A DNA stretch of 64,000 bases from Gavia stellata (Eukaryota; Chordata; Aves; Gaviiformes; Gaviidae): contig NC_082620.1 in NCBI RefSeq assembly GCF_030936135.1, forward strand, positions 806,001 to 870,000. The letters run 5' to 3'. This document shows, piece by piece, positions 12,976 through 26,857 of the stretch; position 1 is the stretch's first letter, and each line of letters starts with the position of its first letter. The notes under the pieces are model-generated. The model searched no databases. It saw only the letters and a program-made list of their open reading frames with translations, and was not told where the DNA came from. Made by a program: the position numbers and the translations under genes.

Positions 12976-15900
12976 CCCCGGGTGCAGGCAGCACGGAGGT
13001 CCTGCGCCCGCTGCCAGCGCTCCCGGTGAGGGGGGTACAGGGTCCGGGCTTCGCCCATGGAAATTGGGGAGCCGGGGGAGGTGTTCCACGAGCCCCCCCC
13101 GGCTCTGCTCTGCCTGTGCTCCCGCTGCTGCCCCAGAGCTCCTTTGATCGCACCTGCCTGGGGGGTACTCAAGATAAATGCTCCTAATTGAGCCATTTAA
13201 GAGCCGGGCTGTGGCCTTGGGTCAGAGGTCTCTTGAAGTCTTGTCTTTAATTAGCCTTTTCCTAAGTATCCCACTCTTCCTTCCCAGCGGAGCTCCTCTG
13301 CCAGGGGAGAGACAGCTCGCCTTACCCCGAGCCCTTCTCCCCACCCAGGCAGTCGGGAAAGCATCGCTGCTGGGCTCTTCATCTTCTCTAACAACCGCCT
13401 TTCACCTCCTCTTCGCCTCCATCCCCTATGTCTTCACCTTACAGCGCCTCAGACAGATCCGAGATCTCTACCGGATTCCCCGGAGAGAAGCTCCAGGGGA
13501 AACCCAGCGTTCTTGTCCACTAAGTTATTTTCCTTGGGCACTGGAAAAATGTGTTTGTTGGCCACAGATTCACAGCCCTGCCCTCGGCTATGTCACACCT
13601 CCCACATCAGAGGAGGGCAAGGTCACCCGCAACCACCGAGAAGGTCTCTGGGAGCTGACCCATTACTCCAGCATCTTTGCGACTAACGTGTATCCCCGTG
13701 GGATCAGCCCTTCCAGCACCGCACACAAATCACTGTTGATTTCCCCATCCCAGCGTGAAAAATAGATGCCAGTGCCCCACATTACACCACGGTGAGCTCA
13801 GGGGTTCAGATGGTGCCAAGGTCAACCCACCACAGCAACCAGTGTGGGTTTATGGACATCGGTAACTTTATCTTGGTAACTTTTCCATCAGATCTCCAAC
13901 TTAGCTAACGAAGGAAAGAGCTTTAAAACAATAATACAATCCTCCGAGGGATCTGTATCAGAATTCTGACCTTGATAAAGAAACTAGAATGGCATCAAAA
14001 TTGGATGATGCTCACTAAGTCAACTGAAAAATAAATCTTAAAATATAATCCACCACACGAGAGACCCTAGGGGGGGAAAATTGGGGAGAAAACCTCAAAT
14101 CTCAGTGATGAAGCCTGTGAGGATGTCAGGGCCATGCACCTACAGAAGTAACTGTGGGCCACCCAACAGCTAACAGTGTCTTTTGGAGGGGTAACACTGC
14201 GGGGCCCAGAGGCTAATCTGATCCTCAGATGAGTAAAGAGGCCATCAGAAACGCTGTCTCCAGTTGCAGCATCCACAGTTGGAGGAAGACACTGGAGCTC
14301 AGAGAGTGAAGATGCATCATCTGCTCTACAGCAAGAGATCCCAGGACTTGGTACATACAACATAACTGAATGGGGACTTCATCATGGGGGAATTAAACCC
14401 AAAAATGCGGTCTTTGAGAAAACTGAGCCAGCAGATAAGGAACAGCAAGATACGTAAGCTGGAAAGCTGAACCTCTGCACATTCAGCGTCAGAGATATAA
14501 TTAGCCACTGGAACAACTTTCAAAGAGGTCGTAATGGATTTGCCACTGTTAATTAATTTGGGGAAGCTCTGTGACACCTGCTATGGGGGAAGTGAGACTA
14601 GCTGATGGCAGTGACATAAACACATCAGGCTGAGAAAGTGCTGCTGAGTGGACCCAGAAATAAGCTGGTTTCCCTGGCAAAAAAGTACGGTGAATTTGGG
14701 TACCCATAGCCAATACTGCAAACCTCAGCACTGGCAGCTGGCAGGCAGAGCTCCCCCGAGCCGCCTGGAGCCAAGCTCCTGCCCACACCCCATCGGGAAG
14801 GGCCATCTGGACACGTTTCCCGAGCAGGACTAGCAGCTGAGTTTCTCTCTTTTTGGTCACCTCTATCTCACAGCTGTCATCCAGGTCCAGTTTTCTCCCC
14901 CCCACTGGGAATCTTCAACCCTCCCCTCACAGGAGAGAGCCCTCTGCAAAGTCTTTTTGGGGCTGGAGAGGAAAGGGTGGTGTGCTTTGTGTTTCTTTCA
15001 TCACCTGATGTTCTGTAGGTACGAGAAGGTGAGATGCCTCGGGCTGGAGAGAAGTAAGCACCAGTGTCCTCAGCAGCTGTGCAATCCCCAGAACGGAGAC
15101 CTGGAAATCCTGACAGCCAGAGCCTGCTTCAAGGACTTCAAAACAGCCATGAGATAAAAGAGCACGCCACGGCCTGCCTGCAGGATCTGTCCTCCAGTAC
15201 ATCAGCGCTTGCTGTCCAGCACTGGGTTACGCACAGACTGCAGCGCCCCAAGACAGCCCCACACGATACACTGCTGCTGCCCAAGGAGTGATGGGACGTA
15301 CCCGGATGGGATGAAGCGCCTGCACGTGACAGAACAGACTTTGTCCCAACTCCTTTACGCTTAATCTGCTGGGTGAGAAAACTCACGCTGTAGCCCAGCC
15401 CCCATGAGGGGTGCTTTCTTGTCCCTCAGCAGGTAGGTGAGCTTGCAACCCGATTCCGGGAGAAGAAAGTCATTTTTTCCACCAACCTGAAGCCTTGCCT
15501 GTGCTCTTTGCAACCGTGCAGGGTAAGGAAGCCCAATTTCTACTCCTGCGGCATAATCATTCTCTGCTTCCCAGCCCAAAGCCCTGCTTTAACACCCTTG
15601 TAGCACCCAGGTAAATTCCTGTATCACCCGTGGCACGTAACAGCCCCATGGCCTAGCGCCACGACGTGCCAGAGGAGGTTTTACAAATGCTCGTTTACAA
15701 CATAACTCACCTCAGAGTCCAGCAAACTCATGGTGATGGAAGTCTGTGCCATAACAATTTCTTGTGCTTCAATAAGGCTGCCGGTAGAAAGATTCTGGAG
15801 ATTCCCAAGATGCCAAGAATCTCTCTGCCAGGCAGCCTTATTTATCTGCTGAGTAAAGGAGCTGGTGTAGAACGGCACTGCCACGCTCCTTTCACCCCTT

Positions 15901-16049
15901 CTTTCCCATTTTACAAACGCCCAGCAGCAATGACCCTCAATACGTTCCCTACTGAACCAGCTAGGGATAACACACATCGCTGAAGATGCTATAGCCCTTC
16001 TCACCTGAAAAAGAATCTGTTCCCAAGCACGTTAACTGATGTGCACTGC
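12976..16049. other. Intergenic stretch between YBX1 promoter and PPIH 3' end
   Basis: Nothing recognised. A 195-codon plus-strand frame (13178-13765) has no domain, no repeat and no splice context that I can identify, and is likely chance. A non-coding transcript cannot be excluded. Confidence 0.4.
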
Positions 16050-16240
16050 ACACATATTTAACAAAATTCTTTATTTACATTTCAAAACGTAAAAAAAAAA
16101 AAGATGCCAATTATTAAATAATTTCAGGAGAACGTCAAGAGCGTGGATTTGGCCTGCGGAAAGGACTGGGGCAGTGGTGGAACCGGCTGGAGTTGGAACT
16201 GCATGGAGCCAGCACAGGCCTAACCACCGGTGAACAACCA
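16050..16240 (-). other. PPIH: Probable PPIH 3' UTR terminal exon
   Basis: On the minus strand a pyrimidine-tract acceptor (CAG at 16241-16243) precedes about 190 bases ending in a conserved-looking AT-rich block and AATAAA (TTTATT at 16070-16075). The upstream partner would be the donor at 17863-17864, which lies 21 bases past the PPIH stop codon. The exon link is inferred from the splice signals and the poly(A) signal. Confidence 0.6.
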
Positions 16241-17884
16241 CTGAAATGAAGAAGAAACAGGTCCGAAATGCTGGACAGCCATTTCCAACTCATCCTACAA
16301 CAGCAAGACTGTGCAGTGACACTGGGTGCCGCTACAGCAATTTTCAAGTGGGTGCTGCTTGCTGCATGCACCAGCTCACGTCAGCCCTGAGCTAGAGAAC
16401 ACAGGAGTCCTCCGGGGTCTCCACGCCGGGCATCTGCACCTACTTCTGAACTTAAAACCAACAGTGGCTGTTTCACCTGGCTGATTTTAAAGCATCTTGA
16501 CAAGTAACGGATTTAGCTGTCTGAAGTTGGGCAAGACAAACACCATTCTTGCCTACAGGCAGCTGGGAGGCAGCAGCGTGCAGAAAGGCAGTTCCTAAGA
16601 CCTGGCTGGGAAGTAAGCAAGGTGGCACCAGCCTCGTACCCAGAAATGAAAAGCCTCCAGTCTCAAGTTGGATGTTGGCCAGAGATCATGCACTGCAAAT
16701 AGAAATGATCAACAAATCCAGGCCTGACAACAACCCTAAAGGGGACCTGACCCATCAGCACGGATCTGCCCATCTGCAAGAAAGCCTGTTAACACGGTTG
16801 TCCCTATCTTCAAAAGCCTATAAATGCCACCAGAAGTACCAGGGAAACGAAAGAATGATTACATTCCTTGTTGTCACTTCATCAAATAGGAAGAACTCCC
16901 AAGAGTCTGAAGCGCTGCAGATCTGAAAGACTTTATTACGGAAGCGGGGACGTGTCTTCATGGGCAATTCCAGATGTCTTTGGAAATAATTTAATGGAAG
17001 GTCAAAAAATTGTGGGGATTTGCTTTTGTCAGTGCCTGCCTGCCGAAATTTGAAAAATCAGCAACCAAAAGGCTAATACAGCAGATTTTTGACAAGCTGC
17101 AGCCTGACACATTGAAATCTAGACAGATTTGTTTAAATGCTTGTGTTTTTTACACTGAAGTGGGCGGACGAATGGAAACAGAATACTGTAGGTTAGACTG
17201 AGCTCTGTCTTGAGCCTATTAGTTTAACTAAAATGAAGCCTGAATAATGGTAAATGCTGGAAACATCTCCCTTCAGATGAGGACAGTGGTCTTTTTTCGA
17301 GTTAAGGTAAGACTACAAAACATAATTCCTTGGCCCTTCAGTGGTGGCAGTCCTATGGCTTTATCAAGCAAAGAGGCTCAAGTCCTCTTTTCTCCTATTC
17401 TTTTCTTGATCCCTGCCTGCCCCACACAGGCTTTCTGGAGCAACAGGAGAGTTCGCCAACCTGCAGGTCAAAGTGAAGGCCCCCACTCCCACAGACTGTC
17501 TGGGTAATACCAGCTGGATTCCCGCTGCAGTTCCCTTTCATTCACTGGTTTCTAAAGCCAAGCCTTCAAGGCAGCCTAACCCCGTCCAAGGCACAGATCC
17601 CACAACCCCATCTTCCCCTTGATTGCAGCTGCAAAATCTTATCCCTCTAGCGCTGCCTTTGATGCTTGTGTAGCTCGGAGGGAAGCCAGTTCAGGGAGTT
17701 GAGCTGGCAAAAAACTAACACTGTTAGAGAGGCATTTTCTGGTGTTTCACCAAGCTGAGTCAGCTCTCTGCAGACTCGAATGTGAAAGTAAGTCAAGAGA
17801 AATGTAAGGAGCAGAGCAGCCCACAGTTCAATCGCACTGGGTGCCTGTGAAGACTGAGACTTACCACATTTCTGTTTCATTGCT

Positions 17885-20800
17885 CTACATTTCCCCACAC
17901 TGAGATATCACAACCGGCAGCTTGGGCTTGTTATTTGGACCCGTAGGCACATTCTGCGGACAAACAAATATATAATGTTAAACCTTATAAAAGCACAGCA
18001 AATCCAGTGAGTGACAGGTACTTGAAGACTGTTAAGAGGTGTCTGTGCAACATCAGGAACAGGGAAATCTAGACACAGCTCTGAGTAACATATAAGCACC
18101 GTCACGCACTTTGGCAGTGAACTTACTCTGTGTGCAGAAGTTTGGGATACAGACCAGACCCCAATCCTTTGAATGGGAGGGAAGGAACAGAGTAAAAACT
18201 GGAGTGCTCCTCATGAGGTACAGCAGGCCTCATGTCACTTGAGCCTGCTCTGGCTTAAATCTTTAAAATTACTAATTACAGCTGCAACAAGCAAAGCAAA
18301 CTTGTATTTGTACAGAAGGGGAATCCAAATAAGACACAGTCACAAAGCAACCCTCATTCTGAACCTCTCATTCTGCTGAACTCGGCTGGTCTTTCAGGAG
18401 TCTCTCATTTCCTTTAATTTGCCCCTCACTGCAGTGATGCACAAAGCAGGCACAGCACAACCCTTCCATCATCTGGTGCAGAGGGCTAGCAACACACAGG
18501 TTATATCATGCTGTACAGTTCCTTGCACGCGACCTTTTCTCAATACCTAACAGTTGTCAGCTCTGTTTGCACCCTACTTTTTGGATTCACTGATGGCAGA
18601 GGCCCTTGCGCACATTATCCCATGCGTGTGGCATGAAGTTAGTGTCAGCTGTCTTGAAGAACTCACTGCTATTTGTTAAATCTGCCACGACACCCAGTGA
18701 CAATGTTGGTAGCAACCACCACCCCTGAGCGAATTTATCTTCCGCTCCTGGAAGCCCATCAGAAGATTATTTTAATTTTTCTTATTAAACGTTCTGATCA
18801 CGGATTAGCAGAACTGATGATTTAGCATCCACTGAATAATCCCAGCCAATGGCACAGAAGTGATCTGCTTTACACTCTTGTCTGAGTTGCTGATGGAACA
18901 GCTTTTCAATTCAGCTTCCTGAACAAATGCAAAGCATTGCAAATAAAGCCACAAGAACACAATCCCCGCTCAAAGACTAACCAGCAACCACGAGAGCATA
19001 GCATTTCTAAAGTCAATCTCTATGACAGCCTTTGCCTCAACAGATTTCCTGCTATTTTATAATGATGACAACCGATAGTACCAGTTATCAACACTGGTAT
19101 TCCCTGGTATCTTGTAAACAGACAGCAGGAGAGAACAGAACAATCCTTGTTAATCCTCTACATGACTTTCCAACGTGGACATTCACAGAGAAATAGGCAA
19201 ATTCAACTTACTTCAATTTTTCTCATGACCAACAGCCCATCGACAATTTTACCTAGAATGAGAAAATTTATCCACTTCAATACGGCCACTTTTTACCTTT
19301 GCTCCCCCCCGCTCATCACAGGTACATGCATTTTTGTTCCTCCTGAAAAATCTTGTGCAGCGTATAGCTACTGGGCACTTCAGGGTTTTTACTGATCTCC
19401 AAACTGATAAAAGAAACAATCCCTCTTAAAACATTTTCCACATTCAGAACAGGTTAAGTGCACTTTCCCATTGCAGGGGTGGCACGTGTAGAAATCTAGG
19501 TTTTGAGATTACAACTGTGCTAAAATACAGCATGAACTACCTCTCTATCAATACAAGCTTTGTAATGATGCAAAAATGGCAATGAACGGTATCAGTTTTA
19601 CTTAAGAATCAGAGGAAGTAGTAAGTAGGACATCAGCTTAAAGGCTGGCCTTGAAATCCTACAGCTCAAGTGGCAGTACATGAAAAGTTAGCAGATGTGG
19701 TTTCACAGAATTACTATCTAACAACTGTGTGAAAGCTCAGTCCTCTCTGACAGTGGAGAAGAAAGGTATCCCTTCACTCATCTGTCCCTTCGGCACAGGC
19801 ACAAGGATTTATGTAGTAGCACGATACACCGATTAAGGAACTGATGAAGGAACTGATCTGGATTAAAGCTAACCTAGGAAAAAATATGTTTCATTTCAAC
19901 AGTGATCCATCTCAGTATCTGGCCGCACAGATATCTCCGCTGGCACAAGCGAGGGGGGAGAACAAGCAGTCCAGTGCTGTTTATTTTAGCAGCTGCGCCA
20001 CAGAGAGTGTCCGCGAGCTGGCACGCCAGGCCTCCGCTGCAGGTACTCACCGAACACAACGTGTTTTCCATCCAACCAGTCACATTTGGAGCACGTAATA
20101 AAAAACTGACAGCCATTGGTACTTGGACCACTGTTTGCCTGGGGGTTGAAAATGGCAAAATATGAAAAGTGTACCAATTAGGACTTCCCAAAACTGAAGG
20201 CAGACGCATCTCACATAGGAAAGAGCTGCTGCTCTAGACCTAGCCTAGCTTATTTTTAGCTTATTGCTACACAAACCAAAGGAAGGAAGATATACATCTG
20301 CAGTAGAGTACCCTGGGCTGGGACGTGGCACGCCACCAAGTCTGGTCGTGCCAGCGTGCGCAAGAGCCATGCCACCAACTTTTTATTATACTCCTATGAA
20401 GACACGTTCAGCACAAGACTGTGCTGAAATCTGGGCTCTAGAGGATGCTCCTGAAAAAAGGCTAAAATTTTTGGCAATGAGTACTTACTGCTGCAGTATT
20501 GTCTCGGGGAAAACTGAAAGACAGGAACCAGGACAGAAAAAAAGAAGATATTTCTGCTATTTGGAAGGTTTCTCCAGAACAAAAAAACCCCAGGCATCTG
20601 TTCCGATGATCAGGATGAGAAAGGTAACAATCATATTGGCACACGGTTCACAGGAACGGTGTCATGCAGATGTGAAATTTAATTCACACCTAAGCACAAC
20701 ACCCAGAGCATTTGCACTCTGCTAAGAAAACATCCCTGCCACACTTTAAGTCCATTTCAATTTTTCAAAGCTCTTTTGACAACCAGGAGGTACTAACACA

Positions 20801-23800
20801 TGTTTCCATGCTGACAAGTGAACTGGGCAAGCTTTGCAGCTGCAGGACTGCACAGGACATGGTCACACTGGATCTTTTACTTATTGCTAGCCAGCTTCAG
20901 AAGGATCCAGCTGGGATGGACCATGGTTTGGCCCAGCAGAACAATTCCAGAGCCATGCTGCTTTAACACAAAGCTGGCAATACTAGTTTGGATCCCTTCT
21001 CCCACACTACAGTACACTGTTTGCTTAGCTGTGTCATGACACCTCTTTTTGGGCCATGTTTTGAACTGGATGAATAACTAATCCAAATGGTGAATGCCCA
21101 AAGCAAGTGGTTTTAAGGGCAGGGCAGCTGAAAGAGCTGGGGGAGAAGCAATTGTGGATAGGAGCACTGAAGCACTGGCTCCACTTGCCTTCTATTGTGA
21201 AAATCAGTGTATTGTTCCTACCAGACAACATGCAATGGTTGCAGTTTTTCCTACAATGTTGAACAGGAAGCGTATGTTATAAAAGATACCATGGTAGCAC
21301 TGCTATGGCTTTAAAACTCCCAAATCTCTTTGTTTCATCCTTGCTAAGGTCAGTGTTTGATAACAGTATCAGGGAAGAAAAAACACCACCACTTGCGACT
21401 GTATGAAAACTGTTAAGGATCAAGCTATTCTGAAAGCTGATCAAACAAAGCCTGCCCCAGCACTCCAACAGGTAAAAAAGAAAGGATGCTGCAGGATCAG
21501 GGCTTTTGTGTTACTCAGCACATTAACCAACGAGTAGCCTTCTGACTAGTGGTTACAAAGCAGGTCTTTCAGACCTTGCATCCAACGGTGGAGATTTCTG
21601 TTGTCTCGCAAATAATTTATACACTTAGGAAAAGGGCACAGAGAAAGTACCAAAAGTTTTTTAGTCTTATAATGTCATTATTTTATACTCACCATAGAGA
21701 GCAGCCCAGGAGCAGAATGTTTCAGCTTGAAGTTTTCATCTGCAAAAGGACCCCTATATATACTGGCTACTCCAGTGCCGTCTCCCTGCATGAGAGAGGC
21801 GCCCAGTCAGCCACAGCATGTGTTCTGTAGCAACTGCCACAGAACAATTAAATTAAAAAATTAAATCTAAAATCCCCAAGCAAAAGGACAGGGTTAAACT
21901 CAGCCCAAAATGGATGTCGTACTGCCATTTATATTCACCAACAGTGAACACATTCAATGTTTTATTTCTGAAGAGGAACAGCGCCTGGTTTCTAACTACA
22001 CAGCACATCGTTTGCCATCCATATGTTGGCAGAAACCCATGGAGATGGTAAGGATTAAGTCTAAGCCTCCCAGAGTGAGATGGAGGCTATAGATTGCTTG
22101 GTATGGACCCACCTGGACTCGGCAGGGAAAAGGGAGGGGACATAGAAGTATGGGCTGCTGTGACAAGGAAAGCAGAAGTGGTTGTGTGGAAAAATTCAGC
22201 TGATGGTATGTTTACTTATTTCACCTTATTTTCCACGACTTTACTGGAAAGTGATCTCTCTGTTCAGCACGGACAGTTTCTAAAATACAGAGTTTCTAAT
22301 TTTTGCTGTACTTTCTACCAAGCCAAGACATCTTGTACCCACTACAAGCCCTAGCACTCAGATCTCAAGACACTTATAAATTAAAGCAGCATGGCCCACA
22401 AGGGCTGCAGATTGCAAGCTTTGGCTGCTCATGAGTTTGTAACTTTGCAGAAGCCTGACGCATCGTTCGCGTAAGACATGTATCTTGTGGGACTGCTGAA
22501 AGGCCACCCTGCTCTTTGGTCCAGCATTGCAGAGACACTCCTGTAGATGCCAAAAGGACGGAGCAGTTACCCTTCAAAAGAATGGCCTTAAAGATGCTGC
22601 AGTGAGAAACCCTTCAGGGAAAGCTGTAGAAGCAAATGCAAACAGGTATCTCTGGCACAGTCGGCTAAATTTACTATTCTGACAGTGATTTCCCTTCCTG
22701 TGTTGATTTCTCTGCTGATTTTGCCTTTCTGTGTCACTTCAGCCCCATTTCTTCCGCCTTGCTGCAACCTGTCTCCCTTCATTGCCTTTCTACTTAACAT
22801 ATACGTTCTTTGCTCAGCTAAACTTAACAGGAATATAAGATGCCAGTAATATACCATGTGCAGCTCCATATCTTTTGCTCTGCTTGCCGAGGCCTTGCTT
22901 CTTTTCCTCCTATTTTCTGTGGTTTACTTAAACTGTCAGCTCTGAGACAGGAACATATATTCTATCTTAGTGGTAAGTGTGACCGTTCTTGCTCCCCAAG
23001 TGGCTTTGTAGTAAGTGTAATTTATAAATTACAAATACTGGTGCAATCTGTAGTGCCTGTTGAGCTTCAGTGGAAGTAATAAAGCCCACTGGGACATTTG
23101 AGGAGCATCACAATCAGTGACTATCTGAAAGTCTAGCGTGGCTGAGCCACCCGCTGTGCGGTCAGTTCTTTCAGTGGCTTTCATACAACCAAGTTTTACA
23201 AATTTTGTATTAAAAAAGCTTTATCATCCCCTTCATATTTTGAAACACTTCCAGAAATGAAATAATTTTATTGGATCCTAGGACAGTGAAGAGACCCAGC
23301 GGTCCTTCAGCCTTCCCCATATACTCTGCTTATCCGCAAGTCAGAGCATGACCACCACTGTGGGCACAAGGACTTTTCTATTTTGAAACAATTCACTAAC
23401 AAAAAGTTAGTTTTGACTTAAACTAACTCTTGCACTAGATACTTCATTCTGTACTTAGTGTCTCTCTCCACAAAGCTAACAGAAAGTTGCAGGGTTTCTT
23501 GTTTGGGGGGACAGGAGAAGGGGGAAGGACAACAGGGTGAAAAAAACCTTTGCAAGTTTGAAAAACCTCTAACTGTACTGCCGTGCTTTTTTTAAGAGAG
23601 GAAATATTTTGGGAAGGAGAAGGTATGTTCACCCAAGACTCCAGATTTGTTTTCAAGCACATTATAGTCTGTTGCAGTAAGATGGCAGCAATGCTATGAG
23701 GAAACCTCCAGTTACTACTGGGTACCTCAAAAGACAGCCAACAGATCCCACAAATCAGCACAAACCCTTGGAAACAGTTATGTATTATACCATGTAGGAA

Positions 23801-26248
23801 AAGAACAAAAGGAATACGGAAGTACATACGTTTACAAAGTCACCTCCTTGGATCATGAAATCCTTTATCACCCTAAAGAAGTAAAACAATACTTAGTTCT
23901 CAGTAGAGAAATGCCTCAAGAAGCTTACTATGTGGTAAAAAGGAGTACTGCCTTGCAGGACAATGAAAGTTACCAGGTTCTATGAACGCTACAGTCTAAA
24001 ATCTACAACAAATATTAACTACTGGTTGCTATCAGGTAATTTGGGACCCACTGCTGTTTGGCCAGGGATACGGATTAGGTGAGGGATGCCAGAAAATTAT
24101 CTCTGACCTGGCACACCAGGAATGGGGGATCTCTCCCAGTGGCTCCCACATACACATCTGACAGCACCCCCAAATCCCCCAAAGCTGCAGAAGGACGATA
24201 TTACCCATGACCTACCAATGCCTCCCAGACCAATAATGCCTTGAGACTGGTCTCAAAACCACATCTAGCTCAGACTGCTATTTAAGTGCCTAAACAAAAG
24301 CAGACAGATTACCTGTGGAAAGTGCTTCCTTTATAACCTATAGGGACACCATCTTTCCTGCAAGGAAATAAAAAGGAAAATCATTGCAACTTACTGGATA
24401 TCCCAACACAAAACCCTCCCAAAGGGTTGCCCTATACATTAGTAGCTGCCTTGATATACAACCAACCAACCCACCTGTTGGGGCCTGGCTCTGAGCTGGT
24501 GCTATCAGAGGAAAAGGGAAACCCTGAGTGAGCTCTGTATGTTAAACGACATGGTTCCCTGCAACATCCATACCAACATCTTTATGGGATCCCACTGCAA
24601 TTTGCAGCATGAGCAGGTGGGATCTGCAGGCAGAGCTTTTTAGAGCAACCTGAGCACAAACAAAGTCATGCCCAAAAGGGAAAGTTTGCCACCGTTGTGA
24701 CCGACCGAGCCCATCACAATTTCATCAGAGCAGATTTCTATAACTCTTTCGTTTTGTACTGGTATAGTAAGAAAAACTTCCAAGTGAGCCTTCTTCCCAT
24801 TCACCCAGCCCTGTTTCTCTGAGTAGGCTACTTAAAAGGACACTATAACCCACTTACCTGAATTCACCTGTACAAAACTGCCTGGAAAACAAAAAAAGAG
24901 CAGAGTGTGAGCCACTTTTGAACTCTGAGGACACAGAGGGCTGCATTCAGTGAACATGCACTGACTGTTGTACATGACTTTCCTTACTGCATCAGGGATC
25001 TCCCCAATGATACGGGAGCCGGCAGTAACTCCTGCTCACTTCCATTTCAGAACAGACTTCTGCACTTTCTGCAGTTGAGGAAGTCAGATATTTAACACCG
25101 AGGTTGTAAGACAGTGAACGTGGAGCAGGCACTGTGTTTCACAGAGAACAGGGTATATCCATCTCTCCCGTGGAAGTGGGACGTCCAAGCGGTACATCCT
25201 TCAGCCAGCGGCAAGAGAACTGGGTGGCGAGGAGACCTCTACCATGGCATTAAGGTACTGCCTTTTATAAATGCACCAAGCATATCTGAAGCTCCGCAGA
25301 GGGAGCAGAGAGGGACTGGAATCCTTCACCTTCCAGCCAGATGGGCTCCCCTGAGGGATCAGGATGCTGCATGGTTACATCTCTCTGGGAACAGAGAGAG
25401 GAGCAAAGCAGGTGCAGCGGTTTGGAGGAGCAGGTAGTCACTCTGCCACCAGAGACATTCCTGCACCATAAAGCCTTTGCAGCTCAGGTCCAGGCTGAGC
25501 TGCAAGAACACCGGCTGCTCCTTACCTGAAGTTCTCCGCCGTTTTGGGGACAACATCAGCGAACAGCTCGATCTTCATGCGGCCAACCTCCTGCGGAGAG
25601 AGCGCCTAGATCAGCCTTCTGGGCCCCACTCACACACACCAGCCTCCACACCTCAGCACCCAGGGAACTCCCACAAATTCAACCTGCTGCTGCACCCCCA
25701 ATCCCTGCAAGCCCCTTCCTGATGCAACCCTCCTCCCCCACACCCCTCCCCTGCAGCACTGCTGCAAGCCCTTTCCAACGCACCCCTGTAGCCCTACAGC
25801 CCCACGACGCTCCCATGCAACTCCCTCCTGCTGCATCCCTGCAAACGCTTTCAGTTGCACCCCCACAAGCCCCACGATGAACCCTTAGCCCCCCACCCGT
25901 GCACCCCCACCATCCCCCTCTGCTCTCCTACACCCCCAACTAATCCCTGCAGCCCCCCCGCCGTGCACCCCTGCAAAGCCCCTCCCGGAGCACCACTGAA
26001 AGCCCCCCCCTGCTCCATACACCCCTGGGTGCTCCATGCACCCCTGGGTGCCCCCCTCCCGGTGCTCCCCTGCCAGCCCCCCCCCGCTGACCCTCCGCAG
26101 ACCCCGCCCGGTGCAGCCCGCAGCTCCCGAGCCCCGCCGGGGACGGTGTCGCGGCCGGGGCGACGGCAGCACCCTCGCCCACCTGCCCGCCGATGGTGAC
26201 ATCGAAGAAGACCACGGGGTTGTTGGGGTTGGCCGCCAACACCGACAT
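17885..26248 (-). CDS. PPIH: Peptidyl-prolyl cis-trans isomerase H (cyclophilin H), complete, nine coding exons
   Basis: Nuclear cyclophilin of the U4/U6.U5 tri-snRNP; it isomerises prolyl peptide bonds and binds the PRPF4/PRPF3 complex during spliceosome assembly. Coding exons in transcript order: 26183-26248, 25526-25590, 24858-24881, 24313-24357, 23830-23872, 21693-21785, 20051-20138, 19212-19252, 17885-17953. The sum is 534 bases, 177 codons plus stop, the same as human PPIH. One cyclophilin domain fills the protein: [16 protein letters not shown] at the start, then [15 protein letters not shown] with the catalytic Arg, then [20 protein letters not shown] and NGCQFFIT, and [10 protein letters not shown] near the end. 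The terminus reads VVISQCGEM. The start is [10 protein letters not shown]; the upstream frame is only promoter repeat. It sits on the same strand as YBX1 and upstream of it, as in mammals. Confidence 0.97.
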
Positions 26249-26405
26249 CGCGGCCGCCTCGCCGGGAAGCGGAAGAGGCAGCGGAAGTGCGAGCGGCACC
26301 GGAAGCGGAAGTGGCAGAGGGAGGTCAAGCGGCACCGGAAGCGGAAGTGGCAGCGGGAGGGCGAGCGGCACCGGAAGCGGAAGTGTGAGCGGGAGGCGGG
26401 GCGGG
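26249..26405 (-). promoter_or_regulatory. PPIH: PPIH promoter with a repeated ETS-type motif
   Basis: Immediately upstream of the PPIH ATG lies a short tandem repeat, period about 36 bases and three to four copies, each with GGCACCGGAAGCGGAAGT. ACCGGAAGC/GCGGAAGT are ETS (GABP/ELK-type) cores, common in housekeeping promoters. The surrounding DNA (about 26090-26480) is a CpG island. Functional binding is inferred. Confidence 0.6.
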
Positions 26406-26857
26406 GCTGAGGCCTTCCCTCCCGTGCCCTGCCCGCCCGCTAACGGCAGCACCACGCAGCGCAGCCCCGTGGTCGGCGTTGCGGGGAACTGGTGGCCCAC
26501 GAGCACGTTGTCTGCGGGCCCAGCCGTCCCTGGAGTCAGCCCTGCGACAGTTACTGACCTGTGGTGCCAGAGGGTGCCAGGGGGGTGTCAGAGGGGTTTA
26601 GGATATTGGCGTTACCTTGGTTGTCCAGGGGTACCCTTCATGCCCCGTGGGCAGCTCTAGGCCTCCCAGAACCAAAGCCCTTATTTCCAGGGCTGGCCTG
26701 CCAGGGGAACCCCTGCCTGCTCCCTCCAAGATGGTTCCCTGCCACTGGGGCTTTCCTGGGAAGCTTGGCAGGACCGTGCTTCAGCAGGGTTCAGGGCCTG
26801 CTTTTTAAGCATGCCTCCTCCTTGATTTGTGCAGACATACTGCAGTGCAGAGGGTAG
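26406..26857. other. Stretch right of the PPIH promoter
   Basis: The tail of the PPIH CpG island fades by about 26550. No gene or repeat is recognised from there to 26857. Confidence 0.4.

Noticed and set aside
13178-13765. 195-codon plus-strand open frame between YBX1 and PPIH
   Set aside because: No recognisable domain, no repeat structure and no splice or promoter support; likely chance.
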